Shown here piece by piece: positions 17,096-24,094 of a stretch of DNA of 64,000 nucleotides. Position 1 is the stretch's first letter. Each line of letters opens with the position of its first letter. Location of the stretch: positions 310,001 through 374,000 of the forward strand of contig NZ_JAGKJK010000001.1 of assembly GCF_020329435.1 (NCBI RefSeq), written 5' to 3'. The stretch comes from Bradyrhizobium hereditatis. GTDB lineage: Bacteria; Pseudomonadota; Alphaproteobacteria; Rhizobiales; Xanthobacteraceae. A model generated the notes under the pieces. That model was not told the DNA's origin and did no database searches. It saw nothing but the letters and a program-made list of their open reading frames with translations. Both the position numbers and the translations under genes were made by a program.

Positions 17096-17150
17096 TGCAC
17101 GAGAACGAACGTCGGAACTACGACGCAACGGTTGGAATGAAACTTTGATA

Positions 17151-19637
17151 TTGCGGTGGCTGTTGCGGTTTTCCGGCTTCTTGTTCGCGGCCGGAAGCGT
17201 GGTGTTCCTGGTTGGTGTCGCCGGTGTCGCGGGTGCGATCTGGCATTTCTCCAAGGACTTGCCGGACTATTCGCAGCTTCAGAATTATGAGCCGCCGGTG
17301 ATGACGCGCGTGCATGCGGCAGATGGCGCGCTGCTCGGCGAATACGCCAAGGAACGGCGTCTCTATCTGCCGATCCAGGCGATGCCAAAGCTTGTCACTA
17401 ACGCGTTCCTCGCGGCCGAGGACAAGAATTTCTACGAGCATGGCGGCCTCGACTTCACCGGCTTGGCACGTGCCGCCGTCCTCTATGTGCAAAATCTCGG
17501 CTCCAACCGCCGCCCGCAGGGTGCTTCCACGATTACCCAGCAGGTCGCGAAGAACTTCCTTCTGACCAACGAGGTCTCCTTCACCCGGAAGATCAAGGAA
17601 GCCTTGCTCGCGATGCGCATCGAGCGCGCCTATTCGAAGGACCGCATCCTCGAGCTCTATCTCAACGAGATCTATCTGGGCCTCGGCGCCTATGGCATCG
17701 CCGCGGCGTCGCTGGTCTATTTCGATAAATCGGTGAACGAACTCACGGTCGCGGAAGCCGCATATCTTGCCGCGCTTCCGAAAGCGCCGGGCACGCTGCA
17801 TCCGGTGCGCAACCGCGACCGGTCGACCGAGCGGCGCAATTACGTGATCGATCGCCTGTTGGAAAACGGCTGGATCAAGCAGGCTGAAGCTGAGAAGGCC
17901 CGCAAGGAGCCGCTGGTCGTGACCAGCCGGTCCACTGCCGGGCACACCTTCGCCGGAGAGTATTTTGCCGAGGAAGTCCGGCGCGACATCTTCGAGCGCT
18001 ACGGCGAAAAGAAGCTGTACGAGGGCGGCCTTTCGGTTCGCACCACGCTCGATCCGAAGCTGCAGGTCATGGCGCGCAAGACGGTGGCCGCCGGTCTCGT
18101 CAACTTTGACGAGGCACAGGGCTATCGCGGACCAGTCAGCAAGCTCGATATCTCCGGCGACTGGGGCATCAAACTCGCCGACGTCAAATCGCTCTCGGAT
18201 ATCTCGCCGTGGCGGATGGCGGTGGTGCTGGAAACGTCCGACCAGTCGGCGCGGATCGGCTTCCAGCCCGGTCGCGAACTGGGAGGCGCCATCTCCAAGG
18301 AACGGCAAACCGGCCTCATCACGCTGGAAGGTGTCCGATGGGCGAAGCCTGCCTCTGCCCCGGCTCGTGGTAAGGCGCCGGTCGCGGTCTCGCAAATTCT
18401 GTCGCCGGGAGACGTGATCTACGCCGATCCGCTGATCAAGGATGGCAATCCGGTCGAAGGCCAGTATCGCCTGCGGCAATTGCCTGAAGTGTCCGGCGCC
18501 ATGGTTGCGATGGACCCCTGGACCGGCCGCGTGCTGGCGATGGTCGGCGGCTTCTCGTTCGACCAGAGCCAGTTCAATCGCGCGACCCAAGCCTATCGGC
18601 AGCCGGGATCGACGTTCAAGCCGCTGGTCTATTCGGCGGCGATGGACAATGGCTACACTCCTGCGACCATCATGATCGACGGGCCGATCGAGATCGATCA
18701 GGGGCAAGGCAGCGTCTGGCGTCCGGAGAACTTTTCGGTGGGCTCTTACCGCGGCCCCATTACGCTCCGTGAGGCCCTCAAATGGTCGGTCAACACCGTG
18801 ACGGTGCGGCTCGCCCAGGATGTCGGCATGCCCCTGATCGGCGAATACGCCAAGCGCTTCGGCGTCTATGATGAATTGCCGAACTATCTTTCCTATTCGC
18901 TCGGCGCCGGCGAAACCACTGTCATGCGGATGGTCACGGCGTATTCGATGCTCGCCAATGGTGGCCGCCGCGTGAAGCCGACCCTGATCGATCGCATTCA
19001 GGACCGCTACGGCCGCACCATCTTCAGGCATGATGCGCGCGAATGCCGCGGCTGCGACGCGCCCGGCGGCTGGAAGAACCAGCCCGAACCGCAACTGGTG
19101 GACCGCCGCGAGCTGGTGATCGATCCGATGACGGCCTACCAGATCACGTCGATGATGGAAGGGGTGGTGCAGGGCGGCACGGCGTCGGTCATGCGCGAAG
19201 TGGGCAAGCCGATCGCCGGCAAAACCGGCACGACGAGTGACGGGAAAGACGTCTGGTTCATCGGCTATTCGCCGGATCTCGTCGTCGGTCTCTATCTTGG
19301 CTATGACAAGCCCCGCAGTCTGGGCAGAGCGGCCCAGGGCGGTCATACGGCCGCGCCGATCGTCAAAAATTTCATGAAGCTCGCGCTCGCGGACAAGCCT
19401 GCGACATCGTTCAAAGTGCCCGCCGGCATCCGGCTGGTGCGCGTCGATGCCAAGAGCGGCATGCGGCCAAGCCCGGGCGAGGGCGGCCGCGTCATCCTGG
19501 AAGCCTTCAAGCCGGGCACTGCGCCACCGGACAGCTACTCTGTCGTCGGGGTTGCCGACGGTGATGGACGGGCGCCGCAGCCGATTTATCCCGATGGCGA
19601 CACGATGATGCGTCCGGGAACCGGCCGGCTGTATTAG
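17151..19637 (+). CDS. mrcA: Penicillin-binding protein 1A, second tandem copy
   Basis: A full paralogue of the preceding gene, 828 residues, with all catalytic motifs intact: AAEDKNFYEHGG, QGASTITQQ, S487-T-F-K490, SVN and K691-T-G. The start is TTG at 17151. It aligns with the ATG of the first copy, and the 21 bases before both starts are also alike, ending in the same spacing from GGTTGGAA; a TTG at 17145 is the alternative. Differences from copy one cluster in the OB-like insert and at the C-terminus, where the GYxQ repeats are missing. The weak start codon suggests lower expression. Likely the product of a local duplication. Confidence 0.94.
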   Translation: MRWLLRFSGFLFAAGSVVFLVGVAGVAGAIWHFSKDLPDYSQLQNYEPPVMTRVHAADGALLGEYAKERRLYLPIQAMPKLVTNAFLAAEDKNFYEHGGLDFTGLARAAVLYVQNLGSNRRPQGASTITQQVAKNFLLTNEVSFTRKIKEALLAMRIERAYSKDRILELYLNEIYLGLGAYGIAAASLVYFDKSVNELTVAEAAYLAALPKAPGTLHPVRNRDRSTERRNYVIDRLLENGWIKQAEAEKARKEPLVVTSRSTAGHTFAGEYFAEEVRRDIFERYGEKKLYEGGLSVRTTLDPKLQVMARKTVAAGLVNFDEAQGYRGPVSKLDISGDWGIKLADVKSLSDISPWRMAVVLETSDQSARIGFQPGRELGGAISKERQTGLITLEGVRWAKPASAPARGKAPVAVSQILSPGDVIYADPLIKDGNPVEGQYRLRQLPEVSGAMVAMDPWTGRVLAMVGGFSFDQSQFNRATQAYRQPGSTFKPLVYSAAMDNGYTPATIMIDGPIEIDQGQGSVWRPENFSVGSYRGPITLREALKWSVNTVTVRLAQDVGMPLIGEYAKRFGVYDELPNYLSYSLGAGETTVMRMVTAYSMLANGGRRVKPTLIDRIQDRYGRTIFRHDARECRGCDAPGGWKNQPEPQLVDRRELVIDPMTAYQITSMMEGVVQGGTASVMREVGKPIAGKTGTTSDGKDVWFIGYSPDLVVGLYLGYDKPRSLGRAAQGGHTAAPIVKNFMKLALADKPATSFKVPAGIRLVRVDAKSGMRPSPGEGGRVILEAFKPGTAPPDSYSVVGVADGDGRAPQPIYPDGDTMMRPGTGRLY

Positions 19638-19666
19638 TGCTTCCTTTTCGATTCCATCGAAACGAA

Positions 19667-19732
19667 GCTCTAGATTCTTGATTTGACGCGTTTTCTTGAC
19701 GCGAACCGGTTTCCATCCCGCTCGAAAACGCT
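19667..19732. repeat. Dispersed intergenic repeat, family 1, fuller copy
   Basis: Begins GCTCTAGATTCTTG and ends CGCTCGAAAACGCT, with a TTGACGCG repeated either side of TTTTC. Its right part aligns with 2318-2363. It lies between the second PBP1a gene and prfB and so may carry the end of one transcript or the leader of the next. I recall similar elements as frequent in Bradyrhizobium. Confidence 0.65.
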
Positions 19733-19824
19733 CTGACCGTTTGCGATTGCGCTTTGCGGCGGACGCCGCTACATCCCTCGCAAGTCAATCCAATAGCGGT
19801 CGGTGGCCGCAGACAGAAGAGACC

Positions 19825-20956
19825 ATGCGCGCGGAAGTCGAACGTCTCGTAGAAGAGATCAAGCAGTCAGTCGGGCTGCTGAGGAGGCATCTTTGACGTC
19901 GAGAAATCGACGGCACGGCTGGCTGAGCTGAACACGCTCGCCGAAGATCCCAATCTCTGGAACGATCCCCAGAAAGCCCAGAAGCTGATGCAGGAGCGCA
20001 CCTCGCTGGTGGACGCGCTCGAGGGCATCGGCAAGGTCGAGCGCGAGCTCGACGATAACGTCGAAATGATCGCGCTCGGCGAGGCCGAGAACGACGAAGG
20101 CGTTGTCGTCGAGGCCGAAAACGCCTTGAAGGCCCTGAAGAAGGAAGTCGCCCGCCGCGAGCTGGAAGCCCTGCTGTCGGGCGAGGCCGACAAGTTCGAC
20201 TCCTATCTGGAGGTGCATGCCGGCGCCGGCGGCACCGAAAGCCAGGACTGGGCCCAGATGCTGCTGCGCATGTACACGCGCTGGGCCGAGACCCACGGCT
20301 TCAAGATCGAGTATCTCGAAGAGTCCCAGGGTGAAGAAGCCGGGATCAAGTCCGCCACTATCCAGATCAGCGGGCACAATGCCTATGGCTGGCTGAAGAC
20401 CGAAGCCGGCGTGCATCGCCTGGTGCGGATATCGCCGTTCGATTCCAATGCGCGGCGGCACACCTCGTTCTCATCGGTGCAGGTGTTTCCCGTGATCGAC
20501 GACTCTATCAAGATCGATATCAAGGAATCCGACGTGCGCACCGACACCATGCGCTCCGGCGGCGCCGGCGGCCAGCACGTCAACAAGACCGAGTCGGCGG
20601 TGCGCTTGACCCATATTCCGACCGGCATCGCTGTGGTCTGCCAGGCCGGCCGTTCGCAGCACAAGAACCGCGCGCAAGCCTGGGACATGCTGCGCGCGCG
20701 GCTCTATGAAATCGAGCTGAAGAAGCGCGAGGAGCAGGCCGCCGCCGATCAGGCCGCCAAAACCGATATCGGCTGGGGCCACCAGATCCGCTCCTACGTG
20801 TTGCAGCCCTATCAGATGGTGAAGGACCTGCGCACCGGCGTGCAGACCTCGGATACCGCGGGCGTGCTCGACGGCGACCTCGACGAGTTCATGGCGGCGA
20901 CGCTGGCGCAGCGCGCGTTCGGCACCGCGCCCGGCCAGGTCGAGGACGTGGACTAG
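19825..20956 (+). CDS. prfB: Peptide chain release factor 2, needs programmed +1 frameshift
   Basis: Release factor for UGA and UAA stops, 376 residues when read through the frameshift: codons from 19825 to 19893, then from 19895 to 20956. The first 23 codons end CAT CTT, then an in-frame TGA at 19894-19896. The sequence continues in the +1 frame as [15 protein letters not shown]. Codon recognition motif SPF lies in [12 protein letters not shown]; the catalytic G248-G-Q250 lies in [18 protein letters not shown]. Low RF2 slows reading of the UGA and favours the shift, a classic autoregulatory loop. It is followed after 3 bases by a dehydrogenase gene. Confidence 0.96.
19882..19897 (+). promoter_or_regulatory. 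Programmed +1 frameshift site of prfB
   Basis: The stretch AGGAGG CAT CTT TGA C has all the known elements: an internal Shine-Dalgarno (19882-19887), the slippery CTT at 19891-19893, the UGA stop and a following C. The Shine-Dalgarno to slip-codon spacing is the same as in E. coli. Confidence 0.95.
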
Positions 20957-20959
20957 CCG

Positions 20960-21829
20960 ATGGCAAAGGTCGGCTTCGTCGGGCTCGGCCGCATGGGTCA
21001 TGGCATGGCCGGCCGTTACCTCGATGCCGGCTTTACCGTTTCTGTTTGGAATCGCAGCAAGGCAAAAGCGGAAGATTTGATCGCACGCGGCGCGCGCTGG
21101 GCTGCGTCTCCGGCCGACGCGGCTGATGGCGCCGACGCCGTCGTAACCATGGTCGCCGACGACGAGGCATCGCGATCCGTCTGGCTCGGCGAGAATGGCG
21201 CCGCAGCAAAGATGAAAGCGGGCAGCCTCGCGATCGAGTGTTCGACCGTATCGCACCAGCATGCACTGGACATGGCGCGCGAGGTGCGCGGGCGCGGCCT
21301 GGTCTACATCGATTGTCCCGTGACGGGGCTGCCGCAGGCGGCGGCAGCGGGCAAGCTGACCCTGCTTGTTGGCGCTGACGCCGCCGATCTCGATTCCGCA
21401 AAACCCTATCTCGCGCCAATCGGCGACGTGATCAGGCATTTCGGCGCTGTTGGCACTGGCACGGTCTACAAGCTGATCAACAATCTGATGGGCGCAGTGC
21501 AGATCGCGAGCCTTGCTGAAGGTATCGCGATGGCTGAGCAGGCCGGGCTCGATATGAATCTGGTGGCCGAAGCGATGGCGACCGGCGCGGTCGCGAGCCC
21601 GCAAGTGATCCGTCATTCAAAGCGCATGGTGGCGCGCGATTTCTCCGGCGCGTCGTTCACAGCGGCGCTGCGCCACAAGGATGCGGCCTATGCCGTGGCT
21701 CTGGCCGAAACGCTGCTGCCCGACATACCCGTCAGCCGCGCCGCGCTTGCTGTCTATGAGAGGGCGAAGGCAAGCGCGCCCGACGATGACGAAGGCAAGA
21801 TGATCGAGATCGTCTCGCAGCTGAAATAG
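20960..21829 (+). CDS. NAD(P)-binding beta-hydroxyacid dehydrogenase (3-hydroxyisobutyrate dehydrogenase family)
   Basis: Cytoplasmic oxidoreductase of 289 residues. The Rossmann motif is VGFVGLGRMGHGMAGRYLDAG at residues 4-24; the substrate-binding loop is DCPVTGLPQAAAAGKLTLLVG (118-138); and the catalytic lysine is K171 in TVYKLINNLM, followed by the helical C-terminal domain. These define the beta-hydroxyacid dehydrogenase family, whose members act on 3-hydroxyisobutyrate, tartronate semialdehyde or similar acids; the exact substrate is not clear. The ATG follows the prfB stop by 3 bases, so it is probably co-transcribed. Confidence 0.88.
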   Translation: MAKVGFVGLGRMGHGMAGRYLDAGFTVSVWNRSKAKAEDLIARGARWAASPADAADGADAVVTMVADDEASRSVWLGENGAAAKMKAGSLAIECSTVSHQHALDMAREVRGRGLVYIDCPVTGLPQAAAAGKLTLLVGADAADLDSAKPYLAPIGDVIRHFGAVGTGTVYKLINNLMGAVQIASLAEGIAMAEQAGLDMNLVAEAMATGAVASPQVIRHSKRMVARDFSGASFTAALRHKDAAYAVALAETLLPDIPVSRAALAVYERAKASAPDDDEGKMIEIVSQLK

Positions 21830-21903
21830 CGTTCGGAAATCGGGTGGACGGCCACGAGCGTCCGGTCCTAGCTGGTCGCGCGATTTCACCAGGTCCTTGC
21901 GAA

Positions 21904-22809
21904 ATGACAGTCAGCGACGGCCGGATCGATGCGCGCGACTGGGTATTACTCGCCGTATTGTCGATCCTGTGGGGCGGCTCGTTCTTCTTCAACAGTGTCG
22001 TGCTGCGCGAGCTGCCGCCGTTGACGCTCGTGCTGTTGCGCGTGCTGCTCGCCGCCATGATCCTGTTGCCGGTGCTTTTCTTTCGGCGGCTGCCGTTTCC
22101 GAAGGGGTGGATGGGCTGGAGGCCGTTCTTCCTCGTTGCCCTCTTCAACAATGTGCTGCCGTTCTCGCTGATCGTCACCGGACAGATGTACATCCCGAGC
22201 GGGCTGGCTTCGATCCTCAATGCCACCACGCCGCTGTTCACGGTGGCGGTGATGGCGGCGGCGGGCGAGGAGAAGCTCATCATCAGGCGTGTGTCCGGTG
22301 TGATCGTCGGCCTTGTCGGCGTCGTGATCCTTCGCGGCAGCGCCCTCGGCTTTGCCAACGGGCAGGAGCTCGGCGTCCTGCTGTGTCTTGCGGCAGCGCT
22401 GAGCTATGGCATTTCCGCGCTGATAGCCCGGCGCGCGCTATCGGATTCGCCGCCGCTTGCCACCGCCACGTTTCAGCTAATGGCATCGAGCCTGATGATG
22501 GCTGTCGTCGCCGGCGTCTTGGAGCGTCCCTGGCAATTGCCAATGCCGGGCGTGGCGACATGGCTCGCGGTGCTCGGCCTTGCCGCGTTGTCGACGGCGC
22601 TGGCCTATATCGTTTTCTTCCAGGTGCTGCGTCGCTCCGGCGCCACCAACGTTATGCTGGTGACGCTGCTTGTGCCTGTCACTGCCATCCTGCTCGGCTC
22701 GTTCGTGCTCGGCGAGCAGATTTCGCCGCGTGAAATCGCGGGCGCGCTCGTCATCGGCAGCGCGCTGTTGTTGATCGACGGCCGGGTGCTGAAGTTTCTC
22801 GAACGTTAG
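21904..22809 (+). CDS. EamA/DMT family transporter
   Basis: Inner-membrane protein of 301 residues with ten predicted membrane helices arranged as two EamA repeats. Each repeat opens with a typical pattern (LSILWGGSFFFNSVVLRELPP in the first; LSYGISALIARRAL in the second). It ends with SALLLIDGRVLKFLER. The family exports amino acids, sugars or other metabolites; no specificity can be read here. The start at 21904 is preferred over a GTG 60 bases upstream because the membrane part then begins as in relatives; the ribosome site is weak. Confidence 0.86.
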   Translation: MTVSDGRIDARDWVLLAVLSILWGGSFFFNSVVLRELPPLTLVLLRVLLAAMILLPVLFFRRLPFPKGWMGWRPFFLVALFNNVLPFSLIVTGQMYIPSGLASILNATTPLFTVAVMAAAGEEKLIIRRVSGVIVGLVGVVILRGSALGFANGQELGVLLCLAAALSYGISALIARRALSDSPPLATATFQLMASSLMMAVVAGVLERPWQLPMPGVATWLAVLGLAALSTALAYIVFFQVLRRSGATNVMLVTLLVPVTAILLGSFVLGEQISPREIAGALVIGSALLLIDGRVLKFLER

Positions 22810-22837
22810 TTCGCTTGCGCGGGCGAGGCGAGCCAAC

Positions 22838-22880
22838 TTGACATTTGCCTATATAGCAATACGATTTGCTAAATAAGCAA
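22838..22880 (+). promoter_or_regulatory. Promoter with double palindromic operator of the XRE-cupin regulator
   Basis: TTGACA at 22838-22843 and TACGAT at 22860-22865, spaced by 16 bases, form a sigma-70 type promoter. Two 15-bp palindromes, TTGCCTATATAGCAA (22845-22859) and TTGCTAAATAAGCAA (22866-22880), share the frame TTGC-N7-GCAA. They are 21 bp apart centre to centre, so on the same face of the helix. One fills the spacer and the other covers the start region, as expected for autorepression. Confidence 0.8.
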
Positions 22881-22893
22881 GAGGGAGAACAGC

Positions 22894-23577
22894 GTGGTCT
22901 CGGCAGAAGCTGGCCGCCGCGCGCGCGAGGCGGCGCGCCTTGCCGGAATTGGAGCCGTCATTCGCAGGGCTCGTTCGGCGCGCGGTTTGACGCTTGATGA
23001 ACTCGCCGGAATGGTCGGCCTGTCAGTGACATTTCTCTCGCGGATCGAGCGCGGACTGATCGCGTGTTCGATCGGTAATCTCCTGGAAATTGCTGGCGTC
23101 CTTCAGCTGCCGCCGGCTGAGTTGTTTGCCGACATCGAAGGCGAGGACCGGACGCGCGCGTATCGCGTGGTGCGGTCAATCGATGCCGTTCCAGCGAAGG
23201 GCGCTGACGCAAATTATGCCTGGTGCAAGCTCGCCTCGGGCATGGGCGAGCAGCGGTTGGAAACTTTCCTGCTCGAATTGTCGGCAAAACCGCACAAGCC
23301 GACGCTGGTCGCGCATCCCGGCGAAGAAATGTGCTTCGTGCTCGAAGGCAGCGTCGAATTTCAGGTGGGCGACGAAACCATCGCGCTGGAGCGTGGGGAT
23401 TCGATTCATTTGCGCTCGGACGTACCGCACATGGCGTGGGCGCGCGGGTCCGGCACTGCGCGCCTGCTCATGGTGACATCAATCGAAAATCAGTCGGCCA
23501 TCGCGGTTGAGTGGTGGAGCAATATTGCGGGCAGGAAAGGCGAACGAGAGAAGACTGCAAAAGGGAGAGCGAAATGA
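22894..23577 (+). CDS. XRE-type transcriptional regulator with C-terminal cupin domain
   Basis: DNA-binding protein of 227 residues. The helix-turn-helix lies at about 20-75 (IRRARSARGLTLDELAGMVGLSVTFLSRIE) and the cupin sensor domain at about 125-205 (HPGEEMCFVLEGSVEFQVGDETIALERGDSIHL). The cupin part usually binds the small ligand of the pathway that the protein controls. The start is GTG with GAGGGAG just upstream. Its stop overlaps the ATG of the next gene, a cupin enzyme or binding protein, so the two are coupled. The double operator in its promoter suggests that it represses itself. Confidence 0.9.
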   Translation: MVSAEAGRRAREAARLAGIGAVIRRARSARGLTLDELAGMVGLSVTFLSRIERGLIACSIGNLLEIAGVLQLPPAELFADIEGEDRTRAYRVVRSIDAVPAKGADANYAWCKLASGMGEQRLETFLLELSAKPHKPTLVAHPGEEMCFVLEGSVEFQVGDETIALERGDSIHLRSDVPHMAWARGSGTARLLMVTSIENQSAIAVEWWSNIAGRKGEREKTAKGRAK

Positions 23578-24068
23578 GCATCAGGAGCAAGGACATTCCC
23601 GATACGGCGGCCGCCAATGCGGAATTGACGACTGCGCGCGAAGCGTCGCGAAAGGACCACAAGCCATACGAGACGCGCCACTTCGACGAAGTCGAATGGG
23701 AGACGATCCGCTGGCCGGGCGAGACAGGCAAAATGCTTTTTCATCCACGACCGGAACGTCCGACCGAACCGAATGCGGGAATTTTGCGGCTTGAGCCCGG
23801 CGCTTATCACCCTGAGCACTATCATGGCTTCGCGCAGGTCTGGCATATCCTCAAAGGTGAGTTTTCAATCGACGGCACGCTGCATGGGCCGGGGACGGTG
23901 CTGTTCCATCCCGACCCGCACTTTGAAGGCGAATTCCGCACCGAAACGGGCGGGGAGATATTCATCGTCCAGTACCCTGGTCCGACGACCGGTGAGCGCC
24001 CGATCTATAGCGGCCGGTTCAACATGGCGGAACGCAAGGCAGTTGCGAGCGAACGCGTCGATCTCTGA
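23574..24068 (+). CDS. Cupin domain protein coupled to the XRE-cupin regulator
   Basis: Protein of 164 residues with a single cupin barrel: HPEHYHGFAQVWHILKGEFSIDG holds the two metal-binding histidines and the conserved glutamine/tryptophan region, and GTVLFHPDPHFEGEF the second motif. It may be a metal-dependent dioxygenase, isomerase or binding protein; the substrate is unknown. Its ATG overlaps the regulator stop (ATGA, 23574-23577), so the two are translated together and the ligand of the regulator may be its substrate. It faces the carbamoyltransferase gene at its 3' end. Confidence 0.85.
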   Translation: MSIRSKDIPDTAAANAELTTAREASRKDHKPYETRHFDEVEWETIRWPGETGKMLFHPRPERPTEPNAGILRLEPGAYHPEHYHGFAQVWHILKGEFSIDGTLHGPGTVLFHPDPHFEGEFRTETGGEIFIVQYPGPTTGERPIYSGRFNMAERKAVASERVDL

Positions 24069-24094
24069 GGGGGCGGATCAGCTGACTTCAGGAA

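Noticed and set aside
17118..19346. Open frame of 742 codons on the minus strand across the second PBP1a gene (and 489 codons across the first, 15415-16884)
   Set aside because: It is the shadow of a GC-rich gene in the opposite frame; its composition (Arg/His/Asp-rich) and position follow the plus-strand codons, and both paralogues show it.
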